DNA of 11,727 bases from an uncultured Lachnospiraceae bacterium (GCA_948441955.1 CAOJQZ010000072.1:1-11727), one strand, 5' to 3'. Counted from the stretch's first letter, positions 1 through 7,723 are shown. The notes: a model not told the origin generated them from the sequence alone. A program made the numbers and translations.

Positions 1-105
1 TTGGATAATGGATTTTACTTTGAAAATCTATGGTATCTAATCTTTATCTTTTTTGCAGCGGTAATTGTATGTGGAATAGTTTTGAAAAAACAAAAAGCAA
101 AATAG
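1..105 (+). CDS. C-terminal end of a small membrane protein (partial)
   Basis: An open frame runs in from the window edge and gives 34 residues before a TAG stop. Residues about 11-28 (WYLIFIFFAAVIVCGIVL) form one hydrophobic membrane-spanning segment, followed by a short lysine-rich tail (KKQKAK) that would sit in the cytoplasm by the positive-inside rule. The rest of the protein lies outside the window, so the family cannot be named. The stretch is AT-rich compared with the genes to the right. The next frame, a KTR remnant, starts 16 bases after this stop, so the two may belong to one transcript or one old mobile element. Confidence 0.55.
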   Translation: MDNGFYFENLWYLIFIFFAAVIVCGIVLKKQKAK

Positions 106-121
106 TTTGAAGGGAAAAGTT

Positions 122-247
122 TTGAGCAAAGCACAATGGATACTTTGCACTGTCTGTGGCAATAAAACCCGAACCATGCTGCGGAAAACGTCAATGCTAT
201 TTAAGAAATTGCCTCTTGACCTCACATCTCGTTTTACCTATGATTAA
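122..247 (+). pseudogene. Remnant of a Cys-rich KTR family protein
   Basis: A 41-residue frame starts at TTG, seven bases after the ribosome site GAAGGG (109-114). Its first part reads WILCTVCGNKTR (residues 6-17), which matches the start of the small 'conjugal transfer Cys-rich KTR' proteins common in clostridial mobile elements (recognised from memory). Intact members are about 50-60 residues long and have a second CPxC zinc-binding pair after a FPL-type motif. Here the similarity stops at LFKKLPL (residues 26-32, ending near base 217); the second cysteine pair is missing and the frame ends 10 residues later. The lost part coincides with the start of the promoter of the next gene, as if the KTR gene had been cut and joined to that promoter. 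It could still encode a short peptide. Confidence 0.5.
216..244 (+). promoter_or_regulatory. Sigma-70/SigA-type promoter for the nuclease-helicase gene
   Basis: TTGACC (216-221) and TATGAT (239-244) are each one base from the consensus -35 and -10 boxes and are separated by exactly 17 bases. Transcription would start near 250-252, giving a leader of about 28 bases before the ATG at 280. The ribosome site AGAAGG (267-272) lies seven bases before that ATG. The promoter lies inside the tail of the KTR remnant, which argues that this tail is no longer under coding selection. No operator-like inverted repeat is visible around it. Confidence 0.6.
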
Positions 248-279
248 GGTACAGACAAACTCTGAAAGAAGGTATTTTT

Positions 280-3200
280 ATGTATATAGCAGATTTACAT
301 ATCCATTCCCTCTATTCCCGTGCAACCAGCAAAGACTGCACCCCGGAAGCTCTGGATCTGTGGGCAAGGCGCAAGGGCATCGGAATTGTAGGAACCGGAG
401 ACTTCACACATCCTGCATGGCGGCAGGAGCTTGAGGAAAAACTTGAACCCGCTGGCGGCGGTCTTTATACATTAAAAAAAGAATACCGGATAGACGATTC
501 TTCTGTTGCAGATTTCATACAGCCTCATTTTGTGATTACCGGGGAAATCAGCTCTATTTACAAAAAATATGATAAGGTACGGAAGGTACACAGTCTCATT
601 CTCCTTCCCGGCCTTGAAGCTGCGGAAACTATTTCTCAAAAGCTTTCAGCCATTGGAAATATTCACTCGGACGGAAGGCCTATACTTGGCCTTGACTGTC
701 ATGACCTGCTGGAGATCCTTTTGGAACTGTGTCCTGAATCAGTATATGTTCCCGCACACATCTGGACCCCTCACTTTTCCCTGTTCGGCGCCTTTTCCGG
801 TTTTGATTCTGTAGAAGAATGTTACGGCGGCCTGTCCTCCTATATTCATGCCATGGAGACAGGCCTGTCCTCCGACCCGCCCATGAACTGGAGAGTTTCT
901 GCTTTGGATCGTTACCAGCTTATTTCCAATTCTGATGCACATTCCCCGGCAAAGCTTGGACGGGAAGCAAATCTTCTTAATATTCCCCTTTCCTATGAGG
1001 GTCTGCGAAATGCCATCCAAACCGGAAACGGACTTAAAGGAACCATAGAATTTTTCCCGGAGGAAGGAAAATATCACTATGACGGCCACCGTAAATGCGG
1101 AATCTGCCTTACTCCTGCAGACGCGGAAAAATACGGCGGGATCTGTCCGGTCTGCGGACGTAAGCTGACCATTGGCGTCTCACACCGCATCGAACAGCTT
1201 GCAGACCGGCCAGAAGGGCATGTGAAAAATCATGCTGATCCTTATGAAAGTCTGGTCCCTCTTCCAGAAATTATCAGCGCCTCTGTGGGATATTCCTCCG
1301 CCAGTGTCAAGGTGCAGAAGGAATACCAGAATATGCTGAAAAGGCTGGGCCCTGAGTTTCCTATACTTCGGGATATTCCCCTGGAAGAAATACGAAGCGT
1401 GTCAGGTGTCCTGATTTCGGAAGGAATCGGAAGACTAAGGAAAGGTGAAGTCACAAGAATTCCGGGATTTGACGGGCAATACGGCACGATCCGCCTGTTT
1501 ACTCCCGAAGATCTTGACAATCTAAACGGTCAGATGAGTCTGTTTGATAATCCGATAAAGTCATCTGTACAGGCTGCCCCGCCTATAAAAGAATCTGTGG
1601 CAAAGGAAAGAAGAATATCTGAAAAGCAACATTCTCTCCCTTCTCCCAGTAATAAAAATATTCCTGCTCTGTCAAAAACCGCGGCTGACGAAAACCAGCG
1701 GCACGCCATAGAAAGTGTAAGCCGTGTCGCAATGGTAATTGCAGGACCCGGAACCGGCAAGACGCATACCCTTGCCTCTCACATCCTGTATCTTCTGGAA
1801 ACAAGAAGAATAAAGCCCTCTCATATTACTGCCGTTACATTTACAAATCAAGCGGCAGAGGAAATGCGGGAACGTATCCGAAAACATTTGGGGAAAAGTA
1901 CCGCCGCAAGAAAGCTTACCATCGGCACCTTCCATTCCATAGCCTGGAAACTTATAAAGGAAAGCGGCAGCTGCGCTTCTCTTGCCGGTGAAACAGAAAC
2001 AAGAGATCTGGCAGACAAAATTATAAAAGCATTTCATCTGGACATGACAGTCCCCCGCTTTTTAGCTGAAATATCGAACTATAAAACAGGTATTTCGTCT
2101 GCCTTTACCCGGATAGATGCATTTGAAGCATATCAAAATTTCCTTAAAGAATGGAACCTGTTGGATTTTGACGACATATTAATAGAGGCCCTGGGACTTG
2201 CACAGAATAAAGAATCTGATACGCCTCAATTTTCTTATCTTCTGGTGGATGAGTTTCAGGATATAAGTCCTCTTGAGTATCAGCTCATGAAGGCATGGAA
2301 CAGTGATGGAAAGGAGTTGTTTGTCATCGGAGATTCCAATCAGTCCATCTATGGCTTCCGGGGATCTGATTCAGGCTGTTTCAAACGGTTTTTGAAAGAA
2401 TTTCCAGAAGCCCATCCGATTACACTGGAAGAAAACTACCGCTCTACACCTCAGATACTTGCCTTTGCATCCGAAATTATTTCCAAAAATCCAGACGGGT
2501 ATAGACATTTGAACCCTAACAGACCGGACGGACCTTCCGTACGGCTGGCAGAGGCTGAAAGCGCTGCAGCCGAGGCCATTTTCATTGCAAAGGAAATAAA
2601 CCGCCTTGCCGGAGGAATCGGAATGCTGGAAGCGCAGGAACTGTACCCGGAAAGCGACGGCGTTATACGCAGCTTTGACGATATCGCCGTTCTGTATCGG
2701 ACGCACCGTCAGGCGGAGCTTTTGGAATCCTGTCTGAAAAAAGAAGGTATCCCCTATGTGGTGTCGGGACGGGAGGATTACCTTTTAGATCCGGCCGTTC
2801 GGGGAACAATAAGCTTCTTTGAAAGCCTTTTTGAAACCGAAAACAGACTGGCAGGACAGACAGCGCTGAAGCTTTTATGGGGTCTTGAAGAAGGGAGACT
2901 GACAGAAGGCATTTACGTCAATATGGCAGAAAAATATATGCCTTTAATTAAAAAGAAAAGAACTTTGAAAATCTTGGAAGAATGGATATCCGATTTACAT
3001 CTGGAAAATAAAAAGGCAATACAGATGCTTTGCCAGACGGCCGTATTTTATCCTGCAATGGCCGATTTTATAAATGCGCTGAAATTTGGAGTGGAAAGCG
3101 ATTTAAAACGATGCGGAAATAAACAGTATAGATCCGGCTCCGTTACATTAATGACCCTTCACGGCTCAAAGGGACTGGAATTCCCGGTAGTTTTCATTTC

Positions 3201-3435
3201 CGGAGTCAGAAAGGGGCTGATTCCATTTGAAAGCGGAGGCATTATTTCAGATGTAGAGGAAGAACGCCGTCTGTTTTATGTTGGCATTACCAGAGCCAGA
3301 GAAACTTTAATTCTTACTTCCTCAAAAGAGAGGTCCCCGTTTTTGAAGGATTTACCGAAAAAAACGATAAAATCGGAAAAAATATGTCAAAGAAAAAATG
3401 AAGGACACTACAGACAGTTAAGCCTGTTTGAATGA
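280..3435 (+). CDS. Endonuclease Q-like PHP nuclease fused to UvrD/Rep-type helicase
   Basis: A 1051-residue, two-part DNA repair protein. Residues 1 to about 410 resemble endonuclease Q, which in Thermococcales and Bacillus cuts 5' of deaminated bases. Metal-site candidates are DLHIH (5-9), D41/H44, E89, H104, D139/H141 and NSDAH (217-221). A Cys4 zinc finger uses C273, C276, C289 and C292; RIPGFDGQYG (393-402) resembles the EndoQ C-terminal region. A Ser/Pro/Lys-rich linker (about 423-465) leads to a complete superfamily 1 helicase: Q473, Walker A AGPGTGKT (488-495), motif Ia TFTNQAAEEM (520-529), VDEFQD (656-661), GDSNQSIYGFRG (684-695), LEENYRST (716-723), VTLMTLHGSKGLEF (955-968) and VGITRARE (1001-1008). 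Each half ends in a beta-clamp-like motif, QMSLF (418-422) and QLSLF (1046-1050). Start: ATG with a good ribosome site. Likely role: cutting at damaged bases coupled to strand unwinding. The helicase assignment is firm; the nuclease specificity is inferred. Confidence 0.9.
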   Translation: MYIADLHIHSLYSRATSKDCTPEALDLWARRKGIGIVGTGDFTHPAWRQELEEKLEPAGGGLYTLKKEYRIDDSSVADFIQPHFVITGEISSIYKKYDKVRKVHSLILLPGLEAAETISQKLSAIGNIHSDGRPILGLDCHDLLEILLELCPESVYVPAHIWTPHFSLFGAFSGFDSVEECYGGLSSYIHAMETGLSSDPPMNWRVSALDRYQLISNSDAHSPAKLGREANLLNIPLSYEGLRNAIQTGNGLKGTIEFFPEEGKYHYDGHRKCGICLTPADAEKYGGICPVCGRKLTIGVSHRIEQLADRPEGHVKNHADPYESLVPLPEIISASVGYSSASVKVQKEYQNMLKRLGPEFPILRDIPLEEIRSVSGVLISEGIGRLRKGEVTRIPGFDGQYGTIRLFTPEDLDNLNGQMSLFDNPIKSSVQAAPPIKESVAKERRISEKQHSLPSPSNKNIPALSKTAADENQRHAIESVSRVAMVIAGPGTGKTHTLASHILYLLETRRIKPSHITAVTFTNQAAEEMRERIRKHLGKSTAARKLTIGTFHSIAWKLIKESGSCASLAGETETRDLADKIIKAFHLDMTVPRFLAEISNYKTGISSAFTRIDAFEAYQNFLKEWNLLDFDDILIEALGLAQNKESDTPQFSYLLVDEFQDISPLEYQLMKAWNSDGKELFVIGDSNQSIYGFRGSDSGCFKRFLKEFPEAHPITLEENYRSTPQILAFASEIISKNPDGYRHLNPNRPDGPSVRLAEAESAAAEAIFIAKEINRLAGGIGMLEAQELYPESDGVIRSFDDIAVLYRTHRQAELLESCLKKEGIPYVVSGREDYLLDPAVRGTISFFESLFETENRLAGQTALKLLWGLEEGRLTEGIYVNMAEKYMPLIKKKRTLKILEEWISDLHLENKKAIQMLCQTAVFYPAMADFINALKFGVESDLKRCGNKQYRSGSVTLMTLHGSKGLEFPVVFISGVRKGLIPFESGGIISDVEEERRLFYVGITRARETLILTSSKERSPFLKDLPKKTIKSEKICQRKNEGHYRQLSLFE

Positions 3436-3449
3436 CCTAAGATACAGTA

Positions 3450-3491
3450 AATGAGGAAAGGAGCCTCAAAGACTCCTTTCCTCATTTTTTT
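3450..3491 (+). terminator. Strong intrinsic terminator after the nuclease-helicase gene
   Basis: Bases 3450-3463 (AATGAGGAAAGGAG) pair perfectly with 3473-3486 around a nine-base loop, giving a 14-bp stem followed by a T run to 3491. It begins 15 bases after the TGA of the + strand gene. The stop codon of the convergent lacI-type gene (3490-3492) touches the T run. The hairpin may therefore also stop transcription from the right, although on that strand only TTT follows the stem. Confidence 0.88.
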
Positions 3492-4512
3492 AGTTTCTAG
3501 AAGCAGCGCTTTCTCTTACCACCAGAGATGGCTGAAAGGTTATGCATTTTTTCGTATGTATCCCGCTATCCACCTCTTCAAGCAGAAGCTTTACTCCCTC
3601 TACTCCCATATCATATACTGGCTGCCTTACCGTGGTAAGCGGCACATCGAGAATTTCTGAAAAGAAAATATCATCATATCCAATCAGCGATATCTCCCCC
3701 GGGACAGAGTATCCCTTCTTCTTTAATCCGTTATATACACCGTAAGCCGACATATCGTTAAACGCAAAAATTGCACTGACATCAAGATTTCCTCCGGAAA
3801 AGTATTCCGCCGCTCTCATCCCACTTGCCCAGTCGTAATCCCCTTCAAAGATCCACCCAGGCTCGCATTCGATTCCATATTCCTGCAGCGCTTTCTGATA
3901 ACCCACATACCTTTCTTTTGAGTCCTGCAAAGCCAATGGTCCTGTGACACACCCAATACGGCGGTGTCCCAGCCCCAGCAGATGCTTTGTTGCCGCATAT
4001 CCTCCCTGCATGTGATTTACAATAACTGAACTACAATCTGCTTTTTCCAGATACCTGTCAATCATAACAAACGGAATCTTAAGCTTTTCCAGAAGCCGGA
4101 TGCTTTCCTTTGCTTTTTCTTTATCACTGTCCCGGGACATACAGAACAGGACTCCGTCCACTCCCTTTGCCGCCAGTACCTCAATATAGGAAAGATCTCT
4201 TTCATGAACATCATTCGTATTACACAGAATCAAATTCCATCCCTGTTTTCTGCAGGCATCCTCCACTCCTTTTGCCAGAGTAGAGAAGAAAACGTTGCTC
4301 ACATCCGATATAATCAATCCGATCGTCTGCGTCCTCTTTTTTACCAGTCCTACAGCAATCTGATTCGGGCGGTAATCTAGCTTTTTGACCGCGTCCATAA
4401 TCAGATCCTTCGTATGCTGGGGAATTTTATTTGCCTTATTATTTAATACCAGCGAAATGGTCGTCACAGAAAAGCCGGTATAATTGGCAATATCCTTGAT
4501 TGTAGTTCTCAC
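3490..4512 (-). CDS. LacI/GalR-family transcriptional regulator
   Basis: A 340-residue protein of the usual LacI-family length. The N-terminal helix-turn-helix spans about residues 3-25 (TIKDIANYTGFSVTTISLVL). The hinge (about 47-60) keeps the leucine (L56) that, in this family, inserts at the central CpG of the operator. The ligand-binding domain starts at QTIGLIISD (62-70) and includes FNDMSAYGV (251-259), IGYDD (277-281) and LTTVRQP (292-298), all typical of periplasmic-binding-protein-like LacI regulators. Start: GTG with GAGG eight bases upstream. It is read in the same direction as the hydrolase/transport operon and lies 54 bp beyond its last gene, so it is the best candidate regulator of that operon. 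The effector is unknown; sugars are most common for the family, but purines and nucleosides also occur. Confidence 0.93.
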   Translation of the reverse strand: MRTTIKDIANYTGFSVTTISLVLNNKANKIPQHTKDLIMDAVKKLDYRPNQIAVGLVKKRTQTIGLIISDVSNVFFSTLAKGVEDACRKQGWNLILCNTNDVHERDLSYIEVLAAKGVDGVLFCMSRDSDKEKAKESIRLLEKLKIPFVMIDRYLEKADCSSVIVNHMQGGYAATKHLLGLGHRRIGCVTGPLALQDSKERYVGYQKALQEYGIECEPGWIFEGDYDWASGMRAAEYFSGGNLDVSAIFAFNDMSAYGVYNGLKKKGYSVPGEISLIGYDDIFFSEILDVPLTTVRQPVYDMGVEGVKLLLEEVDSGIHTKKCITFQPSLVVRESAASRN

Positions 4513-4549
4513 CTTCGCACCCTCATTTCTTTTACTATCAGTATAACGT

Positions 4550-4558
4550 ATTGTATCA
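4550..4558 (-). promoter_or_regulatory. Possible extended -10 promoter for the LacI-type gene
   Basis: On the minus strand TGATACAAT fits an extended -10 element (TGnTAnAAT with one mismatch). It would start transcription about 30 bases before the GTG start at 4512. No good -35 box is seen 17 bases upstream, which is tolerated for extended -10 promoters. A second -10-like hexamer, TATACT (4540-4545), lies just downstream but also lacks a -35. There is no terminator between the last hydrolase gene and this site, so read-through from the operon is also likely. Confidence 0.35.
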
Positions 4559-4566
4559 TATTTGAG

Positions 4567-5703
4567 CTAAAATAATTGCAGTAAAATCCGAATATATTCC
4601 AAATATTTCTTTAACTCCAGATATTCATTTGGCTTATGTGCCATTTCCGGATTTCCAGGCCCGAAAAGAAGCACCGGAAGCTCCGGAAGCTGCCGTATTA
4701 GAACAGAGGCGTCCGTAAAATAGTTAATTCCCATATGTTCATACGGAAGCTCTCTGCGCTCTAATTCCCTGTCAAGCCTTTTAACCCAGGAAGAATTTTC
4801 TGCAATCTCTATTGCTGCCCTCTCATTCTCTACATATACCTCTGTACGAAGAGCGTCCTTTGTCTGTTCTTTGTATCTGCCTATAATTTCATCCGCAAAC
4901 GCCAGTACCTTTTCTCCGGTAAGCCCCGGTATCATCCGGATATCGAAAGTAAGCTCCGCCTCGTCCGGCGTCATGTTCGGCGCAATCCCTCCTCTTATAC
5001 CTGAAATCTGTGCTGTAGAAGTGCCCAGAATCTTATGCCTTCCTTTCTCTATCCTTTCCCTTAAGTCCTCAAAGATACGAATCCCATAATGCACGGCATT
5101 GATCCCTTCCTCCGGGTAAGCGCCATGACTGGTTCTGCCATGAACCCGAAGCTTAAGCCACAGACAGCCCTTTTGCGCCACGCCGGGTCTTAGGCCTGTA
5201 GGCTCTCCTATCATCAGAAAGGAAGCATGATCTAAGGCTCCGCTTTCCAGCAATACCTTTGCTCCCGTTCCGCCCTTTTCCTCATCGCAGGTGCCGCAAA
5301 ACAGAATCGTCTGCTTCGGAATACGGTTTTTCATTTTCATGAAGCCTAATGTCCACGCCATAGCGGCAAGTCCGCCTTTCATATCACTGGCGCCTCTTGC
5401 ATAATAGCATCCGTTCTTTTTTACCGGCACGGCAGGATCCGTATCCCATTCCGACAGCTTCCCATAAGGCACCGTATCCAGGTGGCCGTTCCAAATGACC
5501 TTTTCCTCTGTCCTTCCATTCAGAACCGCCACCACATTGGCCCTCCTGCCGTCAATTTCCTGTAACCCCGCCTGAACGCCGCATTCCTGCAGAAAATCTT
5601 TAATAAATACCGCTGCGTTTCTTTCTGAATCAGCTCCGTTCACACTGGAAATGCTGAGAATCTCCTTTAAAAAGCTTTCTTCATCATATTTCATCATACG
5701 CAT
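4567..5703 (-). CDS. M20 family metallohydrolase (ArgE/DapE type), 378 aa
   Basis: A two-zinc M20 amidohydrolase that removes an acyl or aminoacyl group from an amide, presumably in the cytoplasm as no signal peptide is seen. The metal set is complete: NGHLD (H74, D76), ASDMKGG (D107), CDEEKGG (E141 base, E142), GEPT (E167) and AHKPNE (H356). The dimerisation-domain motif RTSHGAYPE (190-198) carries the conserved H193. Length is typical for ArgE/DapE-like enzymes. The ATG at 5703 directly follows the TAA of the upstream gene, and further in-frame ATGs follow at residues 3 and 4. AGG in the end of that gene lies only three bases before the first ATG but nine before the second (5697), so the real start may be 5697 or 5694. 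The substrate is unknown; ArgE, DapE or carboxypeptidase G2-like activity is not separable by eye. Confidence 0.92.
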   Translation of the reverse strand: MRMMKYDEESFLKEILSISSVNGADSERNAAVFIKDFLQECGVQAGLQEIDGRRANVVAVLNGRTEEKVIWNGHLDTVPYGKLSEWDTDPAVPVKKNGCYYARGASDMKGGLAAMAWTLGFMKMKNRIPKQTILFCGTCDEEKGGTGAKVLLESGALDHASFLMIGEPTGLRPGVAQKGCLWLKLRVHGRTSHGAYPEEGINAVHYGIRIFEDLRERIEKGRHKILGTSTAQISGIRGGIAPNMTPDEAELTFDIRMIPGLTGEKVLAFADEIIGRYKEQTKDALRTEVYVENERAAIEIAENSSWVKRLDRELERRELPYEHMGINYFTDASVLIRQLPELPVLLFGPGNPEMAHKPNEYLELKKYLEYIRILLQLF

Positions 5704-6444
5704 TTACCTGGTAAGCCATCCCATAATTCCTGCAAACACATGAGGATAATACTCCCATTCACAAAACTGCGGCGGCGCCCAATGCGGCGCACAGTCCGTT
5801 GTAAATACTGCGCTTCGTCCTTTCCCATAAGCTCCGAAGGCGATAAATGGATCTCCTCCAACAGTCGCCGCTATGTCGGCCTCCGGTTTTGCTATCGTCT
5901 TATTATAACCCAGTACCTCCGGCCATTCCGCCGGTATCCCCTCCAGAGCCTCATGCTTCTTTACCGTCACAGGCCTGATCCCTTCGCAGCGCTCCATCCT
6001 GTCGTCTACAGACAGTACCTCCACCGGAAGCACCTCCTGAACAGCCGTATCATGCCATTTTCCCTTTGCATCCACTCCGGAAAATGTCAGGTAGCCGCCG
6101 ATCATAAGAAGCGCCCCGCCGTCCAATACATAGTCTCGGATCAGATTCGCTCTGTTGGGCTTCCTTTCGCTTCTTGCAAAAGTTGCAGAAGGAAGAAGCA
6201 GCGTATTTGCACCGATATCGGAAAGAATCACCGCATCATATTCCTTCAGCCCCTCCATGGTAAACGGAAACTTTTCCGATGCAATATGATTGGGCATAAA
6301 TTCCACCTCATACCCGTTTTTGTTTAATGCGTCAACAAGCCACTTCTCTCCTGTTTCATATGTAGACGTATAAAAGCTGTCAAAGCCCTTCACATGTGTT
6401 GTATAACTCATCCAGGATTCCCCTGCCAATAATATTTTTTTCAT
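5704..6444 (-). CDS. Class I amidotransferase-like protein (PF07090/ThuA-like), no catalytic Cys
   Basis: A 246-residue protein with a flavodoxin-like start (MKKILLAGESW) and motifs like those of the 'putative glutamine amidotransferase' group PF07090: SDIGANTLLLPS (75-86), DGGALLMIGGYLTFSG (108-123) and GAYGKGRSAVFTTDCAPHW (204-222). In true class I glutamine amidotransferases the turn near residues 115-119 holds the nucleophilic cysteine. Here it reads IGGYL, so glutaminase activity is unlikely. It may bind a sugar or amide ligand, or act as a non-classical hydrolase. The ATG at 6444 is preferred because it starts the conserved core, follows AGAAAGG/AGAAAGAG, and lies 16 bases after the amidohydrolase stop. 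A longer frame from 6492 would overlap that gene by 32 bases and adds 16 basic residues with no family resemblance. Confidence 0.8.
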   Translation of the reverse strand: MKKILLAGESWMSYTTHVKGFDSFYTSTYETGEKWLVDALNKNGYEVEFMPNHIASEKFPFTMEGLKEYDAVILSDIGANTLLLPSATFARSERKPNRANLIRDYVLDGGALLMIGGYLTFSGVDAKGKWHDTAVQEVLPVEVLSVDDRMERCEGIRPVTVKKHEALEGIPAEWPEVLGYNKTIAKPEADIAATVGGDPFIAFGAYGKGRSAVFTTDCAPHWAPPQFCEWEYYPHVFAGIMGWLTR

Positions 6445-6460
6445 ATCTCTTTCTACCTTT

Positions 6461-7720
6461 CTACTCTTTTTTATAAACCGGCATGCTGCCAATCCCCATA
6501 TCCTTTTTCACTCCGGCGGCGCTTACCCAATACCCGGCCTTTCCGGCGCTTCGCAGGTATCGTTTTTCAAAGGAAACCAGCTTTCCATTTGTAAACACAT
6601 AGGACGCCCGTTTTACCCCGGGACTTACAACGATAAGATTTGCATAAGCTCCTTTTCCTGCATGACCAAAGCTTTTTCTCCACTCCTCATTGCCGGTCCG
6701 CTCTGCCAGCAGCTTTGCCGGATTGCTGGTCATAAGCGCCACCGCGTCCATTCTTTTTAAAATGCCTGACTCCGTCATCTCTAAGATGCAGGGGATATTA
6801 TCCCTCGTATCCCCAAAGCCCTTCATAACAGACTGATTCTGCCCGTCGGAAACAAGAATCTTAACCTTTCCGTCTCTAAGCGCCTCAAGGGCAAGACGCC
6901 TTGCCTCCGGATGCATCCGTAGTCCCTCCAGACTTCCCCTGTTCTCCCGCAGCATCGTCGTGACAAATTCTCCTGTGAAAGACGGCTCTTTAAGAAGCCT
7001 AATAATTTCCTTCATGGCTTCCGCCGGATCTCCATGAGTCCCACATCCCACGGCATTCGCGTGCCCCAGATGAAGCTTTCTTCCTCCTGCCAGTCCGCAC
7101 AAATGAATCGTGTGCTCTACGTCCTGAGTGTGGGACATAAACATAAGACGGGCCCTGTCTGTTATCTCATACAATGCTCTGATTTTGTCATCAGGTAAGA
7201 GAAAATGTCCCATATGCTCTTTGATTCCAATCACATACCGGGCGGTACGGTTTACAATTTCATTTCTGCTTAGCTTTTTCTTCTTTACCTCAGAGGATAA
7301 TGTCCCCTGGAACATCTCCACCAGTTCATCTGTATCAAGCCTTGTGCCCAAGACATTTGACGCGCCGATATACACTCCTGTATTAATCGGAAGTCCTCTG
7401 TCCATCTCCGCCCCTAAAAGTGCCGGCGCCATAAACGTGTTGCCGGCGCCGGGAGAAAATGCTGTTGTCACGCCGTCTTCAGCCGCTCCATAGGCCGTGT
7501 TTGTATGAATTTCAAACAGATCGCTGACATGAAGATGCATGTCAATAAGACCCGGCCAAATCTCCATCTCTGAACAATCTATGATTCGGTCGCCTTTTTC
7601 GGGCTTAAGATCTGGTCCTATTTCTATAATCCTGCCGCCTTCTATTATAAGATCCATTTCATCCATAATATGATTCCCCGGATCTACCAGAAGCCCGCCT
7701 CTCAGAATGATTCTTTCCAT
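6461..7720 (-). CDS. Amidohydrolase-superfamily enzyme (dihydroorotase/hydantoinase-like)
   Basis: A 419-residue metal-dependent hydrolase with the usual split beta-sandwich and TIM-barrel layout. An N-terminal sandwich strand set (IILRGGLLVDPGN, 4-16) is followed by the first metal motif DMHLH (H62, H64), GIKEHMG (K167, possible carboxylated bridging lysine), MSHTQD (H197), LHLGHAN (H220) and LVSDGQNQ (D292). The C-terminal part has TSNPAKLL (331-338) and KGAYANLIVV (356-365), typical of cyclic-amide and deaminase-type members. The likely reaction is opening of a cyclic amide or imide, or cleavage of an N-acyl or amide bond. The start has GGAGA in the end of the upstream gene, with only three bases between the genes. 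Lying between two M20 hydrolases, it may form part of a ring-opening plus deacylation route. The precise substrate is not recognisable. Confidence 0.88.
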   Translation of the reverse strand: MERIILRGGLLVDPGNHIMDEMDLIIEGGRIIEIGPDLKPEKGDRIIDCSEMEIWPGLIDMHLHVSDLFEIHTNTAYGAAEDGVTTAFSPGAGNTFMAPALLGAEMDRGLPINTGVYIGASNVLGTRLDTDELVEMFQGTLSSEVKKKKLSRNEIVNRTARYVIGIKEHMGHFLLPDDKIRALYEITDRARLMFMSHTQDVEHTIHLCGLAGGRKLHLGHANAVGCGTHGDPAEAMKEIIRLLKEPSFTGEFVTTMLRENRGSLEGLRMHPEARRLALEALRDGKVKILVSDGQNQSVMKGFGDTRDNIPCILEMTESGILKRMDAVALMTSNPAKLLAERTGNEEWRKSFGHAGKGAYANLIVVSPGVKRASYVFTNGKLVSFEKRYLRSAGKAGYWVSAAGVKKDMGIGSMPVYKKE

Positions 7721-7723
7721 CCT

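Noticed and set aside
156..434. 92-residue open frame on the + strand with a Cys-rich start
   Set aside because: It lies in another frame across the KTR remnant, the promoter and the first 150 bases of the nuclease-helicase gene. It has no ribosome site and no family resemblance, so it is a chance frame.
4513..4566. LacI operator or terminator in the gap before the regulator
   Set aside because: ACGT-centred sequence (around 4547) lacks symmetric flanks beyond two base pairs, and no stem with a T run is present.
6445..6492. Upstream start for the amidotransferase-like gene
   Set aside because: It would add 16 basic residues overlapping the end of the amidohydrolase gene and has no ribosome site. 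The ATG at 6444 begins the conserved core and has one.
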